Positions 1 through 9,165 of a stretch of DNA of 64,000 nt are shown piece by piece (within the stretch, counting starts at the first letter, position 1; the number at the start of each line of letters is the position of its first letter). The DNA is from an uncultured Psychrobacter sp. (GTDB taxonomy: Bacteria; Pseudomonadota; Gammaproteobacteria; Pseudomonadales; Moraxellaceae). The stretch is taken from positions 84,480 through 148,479 of the forward strand of contig CANMUI010000007.1 in assembly GCA_947501045.1 (NCBI GenBank), in the 5' to 3' direction. The notes under the pieces were generated by a model that searched no databases, was not told where the DNA came from, and saw nothing but the letters and a program-made list of their open reading frames with translations. A program made the translations under genes and the position numbers.

Positions 1-197
1 TCTCACACAGTTACTGTTAGGGCAACTAAATATGATAATTTAATGTTTAGGTTTGATGCTGTGATTGAGACAGTTTTGCTATTTTTACTTACCAGCTCAA
101 AGCGTTTAATCGTCTACATGCTAGTCATAGCGCAAGGCTGTAAACTCACCTATAATGTCACGACTATTCATGCAATACGTAATACGAGGCTATGCTT

Positions 198-1304
198 ATG
201 AATGACTTGGCTTTTAATAACGATAATTTAAGCGATGCATCTGACAAAGAGGCTAGCGCTGATAAAGAGCTGCTAGCGATTAATAAGCTCCAACCACTAC
301 GCGTAGTATTTGCAGGCACGCCTGAATTTGCCGCAACAGCGCTTGAAGCCTTAATTGAGCAACAAGACGCGCTAAACATAGAGATTGTCGCCATTTATAG
401 CCAGCCGGATCGAAAGTCTGGCCGTGGCCAAAAGCTATCAGCTTCTGCCGTCAAGCAAGTCGCCCTTAACTATGATATTCCTGTCGAACAGCCCGCGACC
501 TTTAGAAAGTCGAGTACTGAGGGCATGGCAGCGCGGCAAACCTTACGTACCTATCATCCTGATGTCATGATTGTCGCTGCTTATGGGCTTATCTTGCCGA
601 TTGGGGTGCTAAATACACCTAATTACGGTTGTCTCAATATTCATGCCTCCTTATTACCGCGCTGGCGCGGAGCTGCGCCCATTCATCGGGCGCTACTAGC
701 GGGCGATAGCGAGACGGGTATTACCATTATGCAAATGGATAAAGGACTGGATACTGGTGACATGCTTTATAAAGTCAAATGCACTATCCAGAATGATGAT
801 ACTGCCGCCAGCTTACACGATAAGCTTGCAGACTTGGGTGCTTCGGCCATTAGCACGGTACTGCAAGATCTGCCTAGTTATCAAGCAAAGGCTATCAAGC
901 AAAATGATACTGATGCTAATTATGCCGAAAAGTTAGTCAAAATTGAGGGCGAGATTGACTGGTCGCAGCCTGCGACTATTATTGAGCGTCAAATCCGCGG
1001 CTTGAATCCATGGCCGGGTACTTATACTTTTCTTGATGGTCAGCGCGTGAAGATTTTAGCCAGTATGCCGGTAAATGCGACTCAATCAACTGTAAAACCG
1101 GCTGGCACCGTCATTAGTGTTGGCCGCAAAGCGATATTAGTTGCTTGCGGTAAAAACGATGATAGCGACACTGGTACTAATACTGAGGCCAGTACTTTAC
1201 GAATTACCCAATTACAATTTGCAGGCAGTAAACCGGTGAGTGCTGAGCAAGTTTGTCATGGCAATCAGCTTGATGACGGTGATATATTCACTAATGAGTA
1301 CTAG
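198..1304 (+). CDS. fmt: Methionyl-tRNA formyltransferase
   Basis: Transfers a formyl group from 10-formyl-THF to initiator Met-tRNA in the cytoplasm. The Rossmann start LRVVFAGTPEF lies at residues 34-44 and the family signature HASLLPRWRGAAPIH near residue 149; the C-terminal OB-like domain ends the protein. There are two in-frame ATGs, at 192 and 198. The GAGG at 186-189 sits only 2 nt before 192 but 8 nt before 198, so I prefer 198. Either way the protein has about 33 extra acidic, low-complexity residues before the usual family start, and no closer ATG, GTG or TTG was found. A TATAAT lies at 151-156 but without a good -35. rsmB follows 70 bp downstream. The def gene, often next to fmt in gammaproteobacteria, is not in the 197 bp visible upstream. 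Confidence 0.96.
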   Translation: MNDLAFNNDNLSDASDKEASADKELLAINKLQPLRVVFAGTPEFAATALEALIEQQDALNIEIVAIYSQPDRKSGRGQKLSASAVKQVALNYDIPVEQPATFRKSSTEGMAARQTLRTYHPDVMIVAAYGLILPIGVLNTPNYGCLNIHASLLPRWRGAAPIHRALLAGDSETGITIMQMDKGLDTGDMLYKVKCTIQNDDTAASLHDKLADLGASAISTVLQDLPSYQAKAIKQNDTDANYAEKLVKIEGEIDWSQPATIIERQIRGLNPWPGTYTFLDGQRVKILASMPVNATQSTVKPAGTVISVGRKAILVACGKNDDSDTGTNTEASTLRITQLQFAGSKPVSAEQVCHGNQLDDGDIFTNEY

Positions 1305-1374
1305 AGAGTCTGGTCATTAATCAGAACAAATTAATCTATATAGACGCTGTAAGGCGCATCGGAAACCAATCAAT

Positions 1375-2961
1375 ATGAGACATAAAGCTATAGCGTCTAA
1401 TAACTACAAAAGCAATAAAAATAAACCCTCTAGCAATCTTAAAATGATAGGTAGCGTACGCGTGCGTGTGATTCGCACCTTACTTGCTATTCAGCAAGGT
1501 CAGTCGCTATCAAGTGTGCTTGACCCGCTGCTAAACAGTTTGCACGAGGGTGACAAAGGCTTTGCTCACGCGCTACTATTGACCACTTTGCGTCAATGGT
1601 ATGCCTTAGCACGCCTGCTTGATAGCCTAGCAGACAACCCTATCGATGAGATTGAAGTGCGCACCACCATTCAAGTGGGCTTGGCACAGCTATTGTATTT
1701 AGAAGTTGCAGATCACGCGGCGATTCACGAAACCGTTGAGGCAGCAAAAGAGATTGAGTTTGCAAGGGCAGCTGGTCTTATCAATGCTATTCTGCGCAAA
1801 GTCGCCAAAAACCCCAATAAATTTCGTAAAAAATGCGATAAAAATCATAGTCTACCCAATTGGCTAGCACGTCAGCTTAAGCAAGATTGGAGCGAAGAAT
1901 ATACGGCCTTAACTCAAGGCTTGCGTCAGCCTGCGCCGATGTTTTTACGAGTAAATACTGCGCTCAGTGCAACCGAGGATTATCACAAGCGTTTAGGGGA
2001 TGCCGATATCAGTGCTGATTTGGTTGAGTTATCAAGTGGTTTACAATTACCTAATTCAACGAATCTCTCTAGCACTACCATATCAACTCCAGTACTACGC
2101 TTGGCACAAAGTACGGCAGTGAATTTTTTACCTGCGTTTGCCGATGGCGCTGCTAGTGTGCAAGATATGCATGCCCAACTTGCCGCGCCGCTAATACAGT
2201 TGGCATTAACTCACAAAATAAAGAACGACGATACTAATAGTGAGCTACATTTATTAGACGCTTGTGCAGCTCCAGGTGGCAAACTAGCGCATTGGTTAGA
2301 GCTACTAAGTAGCGGTAAGGAACAGTCATTGTTTCATGTGAAACATAGTGACTTAAATGATAATTTAGATAGTGGCTCAAATGTAGATACGGCTGGCAAA
2401 ATCTCTAGCGTTAAGCTAACCGCTATCGACAATGAAGCGCCGCGTATCACCCGTATTCATGAAAATATAGAAAGGTTAAATTTAGAGCAATCGCAAAACA
2501 AAAGTATTAGTCTTGATATTGTCTATGCTGACGCTACCAGATGGCAAAAAGCGCCGCAGGTTAAAACAGACAGTGCTAAGGATTTAGCAGTATTTGATGC
2601 TATTTTGCTTGATTCGCCTTGTACGGCAACCGGTGTCATTCGGCGTCATCCAGATATCAGTATTCTCCGTAACGAAGAAGACGTTGCACAAACGGCGCTA
2701 TTACAAGCCGATATCCTGCATAATTTATGGCCACAATTAAAAGTTAATGGCTATTTGCTGTATATCACTTGTTCTATATTAAAACAAGAAAACGTAGAGC
2801 AAATGCAAGACTTTTTAAAACATCATAACGATGCAACGGCTATCGAATTTACCGATGAGTGCAACTGGGGCATCGCGCAAGATATCGGTCGTCAGTGTTT
2901 GCCAATAGACAGCGCGGGCGGTGATGGTTTTTATTATGCTTTGCTTAGGAAGAAAGGCTAA
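1375..2961 (+). CDS. rsmB: 16S rRNA m5C967 methyltransferase RsmB (Sun)
   Basis: SAM-dependent cytosine-5 methyltransferase of 16S rRNA. The N-terminal NusB-like RNA-binding domain covers roughly residues 25-165. The methyltransferase domain shows the SAM motif LDACAAPGGK, motif IV DSPCTATGVIRRHPD and the catalytic Cys in YITCSI near the C-terminus. At 528 aa it is longer than the usual ~430-450. The extra length is an N-terminal Asn/Lys/Ser-rich leader of about 23 residues and insertions in the catalytic domain. A second ATG at 1444 would remove the leader but has no Shine-Dalgarno. It follows fmt on the same strand, a pairing common in gammaproteobacteria. Confidence 0.94.
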   Translation: MRHKAIASNNYKSNKNKPSSNLKMIGSVRVRVIRTLLAIQQGQSLSSVLDPLLNSLHEGDKGFAHALLLTTLRQWYALARLLDSLADNPIDEIEVRTTIQVGLAQLLYLEVADHAAIHETVEAAKEIEFARAAGLINAILRKVAKNPNKFRKKCDKNHSLPNWLARQLKQDWSEEYTALTQGLRQPAPMFLRVNTALSATEDYHKRLGDADISADLVELSSGLQLPNSTNLSSTTISTPVLRLAQSTAVNFLPAFADGAASVQDMHAQLAAPLIQLALTHKIKNDDTNSELHLLDACAAPGGKLAHWLELLSSGKEQSLFHVKHSDLNDNLDSGSNVDTAGKISSVKLTAIDNEAPRITRIHENIERLNLEQSQNKSISLDIVYADATRWQKAPQVKTDSAKDLAVFDAILLDSPCTATGVIRRHPDISILRNEEDVAQTALLQADILHNLWPQLKVNGYLLYITCSILKQENVEQMQDFLKHHNDATAIEFTDECNWGIAQDIGRQCLPIDSAGGDGFYYALLRKKG

Positions 2962-3358
2962 GTAAACGTGCTTTATACACTACCTTTAACGATTATGGTT
3001 TTGGCGTAGGCTGGCGCTTTTAGCCCAGGAGCGACTTTATAAATTGTTCAATGCATGGCTTGAAATATAACTTCATTATGGTTTCAAAGTAGGTCGGCGT
3101 GCAGATTGCGACACCTGAGAGCTGTAAAACGAAGCACTGCTTTGTTAGGCTCGCAAGAGAAAATCCCTTAAAGGGGATTTTCTGATAGCGGTTATCTAGA
3201 TGAGCTACCGATACAGCTACAAAACTTATCTTAAGAACCGATAAGCCGTTTATTTAATAGAGCTCACCGCTAAAAATATGCTACCCTTTTGCTATTTCTA
3301 CTCTTTGTATTTCACAGATAAATAAAATGACCTTTTGACAGCCTTAACAGGATAGACT
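2962..3358. other. Intergenic region rsmB-thrC (397 bp) with hairpins
   Basis: No coding sequence was found. A perfect 10-bp inverted repeat, AGAAAATCCC/GGGATTTTCT, occupies 3158-3167 and 3174-3183 with a 6-nt loop. No T-tract follows it, so it is not a clear terminator. A smaller imperfect hairpin lies near 3011-3027 (TGG-GCT/AGCCCA). The segment 2990-3190 is richer in GC and structure than the flanks and may be a degenerate repeat. The AACAGGAT before position 3359 serves thrC. Confidence 0.5.
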
Positions 3359-4774
3359 ATGAAATATATTAGTACCCGTGGCAAGACAGAACCGATGGAT
3401 TTTAGCGATGTGCTATTAATGGGACTGGCTCCCGATGGCGGTTTGATGCTGCCTGAGTATTATCCAGAGGTGGATACAGCGGTTTTGGAAGAGTGGCGGG
3501 ATCTGAGCTATCCACAATTAGCGTTGGCAATTATGCAGCGATTTGCCACCGATATTCCGCATAAAGATTTAAAAGATATTGTGGAGCGTACTTATACGAC
3601 CGAAGTATTTGGTAATAAAGAGATTGTGCCCGTACGCAAGCTCGAAGACGATTTATACATTTTAGGGTTATCTAACGGTCCGACTTTAGCGTTTAAAGAC
3701 GTGGCGATGCAGTTTTTGGGTAACGCCTTTGAGTATGTACTCAAGCGTCAAGATGCGCGTATTACCATTATTGGGGCGACTAGTGGTGATACCGGTAGTG
3801 CGGCCGAATATGCACTGCGTGGTAAAGAGAACATCGAAGTCTTTATGCTGTCCCCGTACGGCAAAATGAGCGAGTTTCAGCGCGCGCAAATGTATAGCTT
3901 GACCGATGACAATATTCATAATATCGCTATCAAAGGCATGTTTGATGATTGCCAAGACATCGTCAAAGCGCTACAACAAGACGCTGAATTTAAAGCCAAA
4001 TATAATCTAGGGACGGTTAACTCCATCAATTGGGGTCGCATCCTAGCGCAGATTGTGTATTACTTTAAGGCTTACTTTGCGGTGACTGTCAGCAATGATG
4101 AGCAAGTCAGCTTTAGCGTACCCTCAGGCAACTTTGGTAATGTTTGCGCCGGTCACATTGCACGTGAGATGGGGTTGCCTATTGGACGCTTAATCGTGGC
4201 TACTAACGAGAACGATGTGTTGAACGATTTCTTTAATAAGGGGGCTTATCAGCCGCGAGCAACCGATAAAACTTATGTAACATCTAGCCCTTCAATGGAC
4301 ATCTCCAAAGCCTCTAACTTTGAACGTTTTGTCTACTTGCTATTAGAAAAAGACAGTGCGCGCGTGCATGAGTTGTTTGAAGGGGTGAAGTCCGGTCAAG
4401 GTTTTGATTTATCCGATGTGATGGAGACGGTGAGTTCACGTTATGGTTTTGCGGCGGGCAAGTCAACGCATAGCGACCGTTTGCAAACCATCAAAAGCTT
4501 GTATGAGCAGCATGGTGAGCTAGTGGATCCGCATACCGCCGATGGCATTAAAGTTGCCAAAGAATTACAGCAAAATGGCGAGGTGATTGTTTGTGCCGAA
4601 ACTGCTTTGCCAGTTAAATTTGCCGAGACTATCAAAGAGGCTATTGGACCAGTAGATATTAACCGTCCGGCTCATACCGAAGGTTTGGAGGATTTAGAGC
4701 AGCATGTGACGGTGCTAGATAACGATGCCGAGCTGGTCGCTGAAGAGATTCGACAACATGTGAAACCAAATTAG
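3359..4774 (+). CDS. thrC: Threonine synthase
   Basis: PLP enzyme converting O-phosphohomoserine to threonine and phosphate. The N-terminus MKYISTRG and the PLP-lysine motif NGPTLAFKD (Lys113) are diagnostic; GATSGDTGSAAEYA is the phosphate-binding loop of the family. At 471 aa it matches the long enzyme type. An AGGAT lies about 9 nt upstream of the ATG. It stands alone: thrA/hom and thrB are not in the window, so expression is probably from its own promoter in the 397-bp upstream region. A strong terminator follows at 4855-4897. Confidence 0.97.
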   Translation: MKYISTRGKTEPMDFSDVLLMGLAPDGGLMLPEYYPEVDTAVLEEWRDLSYPQLALAIMQRFATDIPHKDLKDIVERTYTTEVFGNKEIVPVRKLEDDLYILGLSNGPTLAFKDVAMQFLGNAFEYVLKRQDARITIIGATSGDTGSAAEYALRGKENIEVFMLSPYGKMSEFQRAQMYSLTDDNIHNIAIKGMFDDCQDIVKALQQDAEFKAKYNLGTVNSINWGRILAQIVYYFKAYFAVTVSNDEQVSFSVPSGNFGNVCAGHIAREMGLPIGRLIVATNENDVLNDFFNKGAYQPRATDKTYVTSSPSMDISKASNFERFVYLLLEKDSARVHELFEGVKSGQGFDLSDVMETVSSRYGFAAGKSTHSDRLQTIKSLYEQHGELVDPHTADGIKVAKELQQNGEVIVCAETALPVKFAETIKEAIGPVDINRPAHTEGLEDLEQHVTVLDNDAELVAEEIRQHVKPN

Positions 4775-4854
4775 GAATATACCAACGTTTCATGTGAAAC
4801 TATATATTATTAAGTTTATTATATTAATATAATTAATAAAAACTAGTTTATCTC

Positions 4855-4897
4855 AAGGCTGCTATTGACTAATACTTTAGTTGGTAGCAGCCTTTTT
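4855..4897 (+). terminator. Rho-independent terminator of thrC
   Basis: AAGGCTGCTA at 4855 pairs with TAGCAGCCTT ending at 4894. The interior pairs too (ACTAA/TTAGT around a TACT loop, with G-U wobbles), giving one nearly continuous hairpin of about 18 bp, closed by TTTTT. Confidence 0.88.
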
Positions 4898-5079
4898 AAT
4901 GTAAAATTTATGTAAATAAGTATCTAAATTTATACTATTATGTATATAATTGTAAAAATAGCTATTCTAATAAATAATAAATCAATTAGACGTTTTTCTG
5001 GATTCAATCTTGCAGAGATAAATTATAGAACGGTTACAAAACCTACTTGCGGTATATCTTAAAATTTGTGGACAAAACA

Positions 5080-6177
5080 ATGAAACTAAGCCTAAATGCT
5101 ATGACAAAAGGGCTATTTATCACAGCTCTTAGTAGTGTCATGTTGATAACAACTGCTTACGCTAATAATCCAGCACCAACTATCAAAGCGGATGCACCCA
5201 ACCGTTATATTGTAGAAAAAGGCGATACTTTGTGGGATATCTCAGGGCGTTATCTGGATAGCCCATGGCGCTGGAAGGAGATTTGGGCGACCAATAAGCA
5301 AATTAAGAACCCCAATTTGATTTATCCCAATGACGTTCTAATTCTATGTGTGATTCAAGGCAAAACCCTTGTTGGTGTCGACACTGGTGAAGGCTGTGCA
5401 GGCGTTGAGAAACAGTTGACTGGTAGTACAGTGGCCAGTGCGGTAACCGTTACCTCGATCGCTAATAGCATTCCACCGATTCCAATGTCCGCTATTCAGC
5501 ACTGGTTAGATAAGACACTCATCGTCAATCCAGAAGATTTCAACACTACTCCTTACGTTTTAGCATCCAAAAAGCGTAACCTAATTACCGCAAGTGGAGA
5601 CAAGGTCTATACGAAAGGCGTGCCCCTTATCGTCGGTCAGCGTTACGGGGTCTACCGCGAAGGTGAGAAGTACGTTGAGCCTAGAACCCAAAAGGTGATC
5701 GGGCTTGAAGTGACGCAAGTAGCTACAGGCTTAGTCACTAGTGTCGAGACTAATGGCGTCAGTAGCCTACAGCTTCTTGATTCCTACGGTAAAGAAGTAC
5801 GTGAAGGCGACCGAGTTTTTGTAGAGCTGGACGATTCAATCCCTCCTGTCTTTTACCCCAAGCCTGCAACTGTCAGCCGCGGCGGGATGATTGTCCGCGT
5901 CATGGATTCAATCAATTCAGCGGCGCGTGGTAGTGTGGTTGCGATTAATTTAGGCAGCATGCAAGGTGCCAAACCTGGCGACGTATTGACGGCCTATCAA
6001 AAAGGACCTTTGGTACGTGACACTATGGATAACGATATGCCAGTGCGTCTGCCCAGTGAGCCTGCTGGTATGGTAATGGTATTTAATACTTTTGACGATA
6101 TCAGTTACGCTTATGTTTTAAGCTCAGAGCTGCCTTTGAGCATTGGCGATCAGCTATTACCGCCGCCTTATCTATAA
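5080..6177 (+). CDS. Secreted LysM-domain protein
   Basis: Predicted exported peptidoglycan-binding protein. The ATG at 5080 gives a clear signal peptide (KGLFITALSSVMLITTAYA); the upstream TTG at 5047 would bury it behind 11 residues, so 5080 is preferred. A LysM domain follows at about residues 40-90 (YIVEKGDTLWDIS...NPNLIYPNDVL), with a pair of Cys around residues 91-110. The remaining ~250 residues are a beta-rich tail conserved in this family but of unknown function. The same gene lies directly before dprA in many gammaproteobacteria; here the gap is 72 bp. Its role with dprA is unknown, and the pairing may be simple co-inheritance. Confidence 0.88.
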   Translation: MKLSLNAMTKGLFITALSSVMLITTAYANNPAPTIKADAPNRYIVEKGDTLWDISGRYLDSPWRWKEIWATNKQIKNPNLIYPNDVLILCVIQGKTLVGVDTGEGCAGVEKQLTGSTVASAVTVTSIANSIPPIPMSAIQHWLDKTLIVNPEDFNTTPYVLASKKRNLITASGDKVYTKGVPLIVGQRYGVYREGEKYVEPRTQKVIGLEVTQVATGLVTSVETNGVSSLQLLDSYGKEVREGDRVFVELDDSIPPVFYPKPATVSRGGMIVRVMDSINSAARGSVVAINLGSMQGAKPGDVLTAYQKGPLVRDTMDNDMPVRLPSEPAGMVMVFNTFDDISYAYVLSSELPLSIGDQLLPPPYL

Positions 6178-6249
6178 TGGTTTGTGCTTTATTGTATAAA
6201 GATTATCTATAAATTAGCCAAAAAAGTCCGCTAGAGAAGTGAAGCAATT

Positions 6250-7500
6250 ATGACGGAATCTACAATGTCTTTATCACCAGAACAGCGTGCGGTTTTAGCA
6301 CTATGGTATGAGGTAAATGCATCGTTATCCGCCTACTATAAACTTATAGGCTTTTTTGATAGTGCTCAGTTGGCATGGCAAGCCAAAGTGGAGACATGGC
6401 GGCAGTTAGGTATCCATCGTACCCATCTCAAACGGCACGAACAGCCAGAGCAAACAACAGCCAGTATCGATAACATCGAGCAAGCGCTAACCCAAGGCAG
6501 TTATAGCTTGCTGTTTGCCAATCAACCGGATTATCCTACGCAGCTATTACAGATCTACGATCCGCCGCCCGTTTTGTTTTATCGTGGCGATAGCGCGCGC
6601 CTGCATCAGGCGCAAATCGCTATGGTCGGTAGCCGCAAACCAACAGCGCACGCGCAAAAAACTACTTTTGATATGGCGCAGTATTTAGCACAGGCAGGTT
6701 ATATTATTACTAGTGGTTTAGCGATGGGCGTTGATAAGCGCGCACATTTAGGCGCTTTGGCTCAGGCAGATCTTGAAAGCCAAGGTCGCACCGTTGGCGT
6801 CATGGGGACGGGTATTGATATTCGTTACCCTAATCATCACGATAAATTATTTGAGCAGATTGTTGATCAAGGCGGCTGTATTATCAGTGAGCTTCTACCG
6901 CATACTCAGCCGCACAAACATACCTTTCCGCGCCGTAATCGCTTGGTAGCGGGTCTTAGTTTGGCGACGATCGTCACAGAAGCAACTGTTCAGAGTGGCT
7001 CACTGATCACCGCGCGTCTGACCTCTGAGCAGGGCAAACAAGTCTTCGCTATTCCCAGCCATATTGATAACAGTAATGCTGAAGGTTGTCACCACTTAAT
7101 ACGTGAAGGGGCTACACTTATCTATCACCCTCAACAAGTGATAGAGGATGTTGATAATCAGTTGAGTTGGAACAATAGAAGCCATCCGGGAACAAACGTA
7201 TCAACATCTAAGTCTAGTACTAATCAGCCCTTGTCTTTCAATGACTCACCTTCTAATACATTGCTTTCCAACACGTCAACTTCTAGTATATTACCTTCTA
7301 ATATCAAATCTCCTCGTAGCGCAGTGATCGTACCTAAACATCTAAACGTCGTTTATGAGCAGCTTGATTGGCATGGTCAAGATTTGGATGCTTTGCTGCT
7401 CAGTACCAAACTAGCTACGCCTGAGCTGATTAGTCAATTGATGGAGCTTGAACTATTGGGCGCTATAAATGAGCAAGGCGGACGCTATTTGCGCGTTTAG
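6250..7500 (+). CDS. dprA: DNA-processing protein DprA (Smf)
   Basis: Binds incoming single-stranded DNA and loads RecA during natural transformation. The DprA Rossmann-fold core is clear: AMVGSRKPTAH, the SGLAMGVDKRAH segment, VGVMGTGIDIRYPNHH, the SELLPHTQPHKHTFPRRNRLVAG stretch and SGSLITA. A Ser/Asn/Thr-rich linker (about residues 300-350) leads to a C-terminal winged-helix-like domain (VYEQLDWHGQDLDALLL) ending at residue 416. A GAAG-type ribosome site precedes the ATG. With comM in the same window it suggests transformation capacity, though no uptake machinery genes are visible here. Confidence 0.95.
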   Translation: MTESTMSLSPEQRAVLALWYEVNASLSAYYKLIGFFDSAQLAWQAKVETWRQLGIHRTHLKRHEQPEQTTASIDNIEQALTQGSYSLLFANQPDYPTQLLQIYDPPPVLFYRGDSARLHQAQIAMVGSRKPTAHAQKTTFDMAQYLAQAGYIITSGLAMGVDKRAHLGALAQADLESQGRTVGVMGTGIDIRYPNHHDKLFEQIVDQGGCIISELLPHTQPHKHTFPRRNRLVAGLSLATIVTEATVQSGSLITARLTSEQGKQVFAIPSHIDNSNAEGCHHLIREGATLIYHPQQVIEDVDNQLSWNNRSHPGTNVSTSKSSTNQPLSFNDSPSNTLLSNTSTSSILPSNIKSPRSAVIVPKHLNVVYEQLDWHGQDLDALLLSTKLATPELISQLMELELLGAINEQGGRYLRV

Positions 7501-7633
7501 TAGCTATATTTTAAACTTGCTATTCTTTTTAAACCTATGCAAACTAACTTATAACTCGTTCCTGTATAATAAATATTATTAATGGCTATTCTCTTTTAGC
7601 CTCTCAAGTTTATTATCCCAAAGCTCTTACCTT

Positions 7634-8269
7634 ATGTCCCAATCAAAATCTTTCATTACTGATTCTATCATTCAAGCCGCTGACTGGCTGCAACAAGGAC
7701 AGCTGCTCGCTTACCCGACTGAAAGCGTATGGGGTATTGGTTGTGACGCTTACGATAAAAAAGCTGTTCAGCATGTTCTCGAAATTAAACAGCGTCCGCA
7801 AGCTAAAGGGATGATCGTAGTCACTGATAGTGTGGATCGTATTACACCGCTACTAAAAAGCTTAAATCTCCAGCAGCGCCAGACAGTATTGAAAAGTTGG
7901 CATCATTTAGCTAATACACCTGTACGGCAAGCCTATACTTGGGTGTTGCCGCTAAATAAAGCACTTGCAGCCCCTATTCCTGAATGGGTGACGGGCGCGC
8001 ATGCTAGTATTGCTGTACGCGTCATTGCGCATCCGCTTATTCAACAGCTATGCGCGCAGATGGTCTCACCAAATAACCCTTACGGCTTTATCGTTTCGAC
8101 CAGCTGCAACCCTTCAGGTCTGCCGCCTGCAAAATCATTAATCGAGGCACAAGCATATTTCGCAGCCAGTGAGTTTGTTGAGCAAGTAGGCTACCTGCAA
8201 GGAGAGACCCTAGGTTATCAGCTACCAAGCCAAATACGTGACGCCCTGACAGGACAAATTATTCGTTAG
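7634..8269 (+). CDS. tsaC: L-threonylcarbamoyladenylate synthase (TsaC/Sua5 family)
   Basis: Makes threonylcarbamoyl-AMP for the t6A37 modification of ANN-decoding tRNAs. YrdC-fold signatures: AYPTESVWGIGCDAYD near the N-terminus, EIKQRPQAKGMIVV, and STSCNPSGLPPAKS in the second half. At 211 aa this is the short TsaC form without the Sua5 C-terminal domain. Its position after dprA (134 bp gap) is the usual gammaproteobacterial order. The ribosome binding site before the ATG is weak. Confidence 0.93.
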   Translation: MSQSKSFITDSIIQAADWLQQGQLLAYPTESVWGIGCDAYDKKAVQHVLEIKQRPQAKGMIVVTDSVDRITPLLKSLNLQQRQTVLKSWHHLANTPVRQAYTWVLPLNKALAAPIPEWVTGAHASIAVRVIAHPLIQQLCAQMVSPNNPYGFIVSTSCNPSGLPPAKSLIEAQAYFAASEFVEQVGYLQGETLGYQLPSQIRDALTGQIIR

Positions 8270-8330
8270 AATCAAAGAACGGATCGAATAGTTGGTACAA
8301 TGTTATTTCAATTTAATAAAGTATTTTCTC

Positions 8331-8350
8331 ATTTCACTATTGACAGAAAT
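8331..8350 (+). promoter_or_regulatory. Candidate operator/-35 upstream of the GbsR-type regulator
   Basis: ATTTC...AGAAAT half-sites surround TTGACA (8340-8345). Aligned to the site at 9030-9049 it matches at 17 of 20 positions. It lies 122 bp before the regulator start, so autoregulation is plausible. No strong -10 was found; the best 17-bp-spaced hexamer is CACTAT. Confidence 0.45.
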
Positions 8351-8471
8351 AAAAGAATACCGCACTATGACTTAACAGAAGTGTAATTTAATAATTAGCT
8401 ATGTCAGTAAGCAACGGTTTTGTTAGAGTAGCTAAAATTTACAAACGGAAAAGAGCGGGCGTATATCAATT

Positions 8472-8990
8472 ATGAAATTAAATCCTGTGACCGAAAAGTT
8501 TATTCTACATTGGGGCGAGATGGGCTCTAAATGGGGGGTCAATCGTACCATGTCACAGATTCATGCTTTGCTATATATCATTGGTAAGCCACTAAATGCC
8601 GAAGAGATTACAGAGACTTTAGGCGTGGCGCGCTCTAACGTCTCAAACAGTATTAAAGAACTACAAAACTGGGGTCTGGTGCAAAAAGTATCTATATTAG
8701 GCGATCGCCGTGATCACTTTACCACCAACACTGATGTATGGGAGCTGGCACGTATTATTGTCGTTGAACGTCAAAAGCGTGAGCTTGACCCAACCGTGCA
8801 GTTCTTACAAGAGCTGATGGACAGTCCTGAATTTGAGCATGAGAATAGTGAGGTAAAAGCGCGTATTCGCGAAACCCAAGAGTTTGTCGATACGGTAACG
8901 ACGTGGTCATCTGAGATGCTAAAATTACCAACCAGCGCCCTTAAAAAAGTACTTAAACTCGGTGCTAGTATTAAAAAGGTGCTGCGTTAG
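8472..8990 (+). CDS. GbsR/MarR-family transcriptional regulator
   Basis: 172-aa winged-helix DNA-binding protein of the GbsR type. The helix-turn-helix lies around residues 25-80 (MSQIHALLYIIGKPLNAEEITETLGVARSNVSNSIKELQNWGL) and the wing contains GDRRDHF. The C-terminal half is helical and probably dimerises. In known cases GbsR-like regulators respond to osmolytes such as choline, but no osmolyte genes are adjacent here, so its signal is unknown. Related inverted-repeat sites lie on both sides of the gene (8331-8350 and 9030-9049), which suggests control of itself and of the downstream small membrane-protein gene. Confidence 0.85.
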   Translation: MKLNPVTEKFILHWGEMGSKWGVNRTMSQIHALLYIIGKPLNAEEITETLGVARSNVSNSIKELQNWGLVQKVSILGDRRDHFTTNTDVWELARIIVVERQKRELDPTVQFLQELMDSPEFEHENSEVKARIRETQEFVDTVTTWSSEMLKLPTSALKKVLKLGASIKKVLR

Positions 8991-9029
8991 CCATAAATGC
9001 ATTGTTTTAGAGTAAAAATTTAGCTGCAT

Positions 9030-9049
9030 ATTTCTGTTTTGACAGAAAT
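9030..9049 (+). promoter_or_regulatory. Palindromic operator candidate upstream of a small membrane-protein gene
   Basis: Perfect 8-bp inverted repeat ATTTCTGT/ACAGAAAT around a TTTG centre. The right arm includes TTGACA (9039-9044), a consensus -35, with a weak TATCTA 16 bp further. It resembles the site at 8331-8350. Likely target of the GbsR-type regulator; this is inference. Confidence 0.5.
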
Positions 9050-9165
9050 TATTGTAAAGATATCTAGTTTATTAGTATGGTCTTATTGACGGTATAAGTT
9101 ACTTAGTATTTTGGGTAATGGCTATTGCAGGTAGTAGAAAAGTAAATATAAAAGGAAGAAGTAAA

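Noticed and set aside
2990..3160. Possible integron attC site (contains GTTAGGC at 3144-3150)
   Set aside because: No matching partner core site in the expected position, and no integrase or cassette arrangement.
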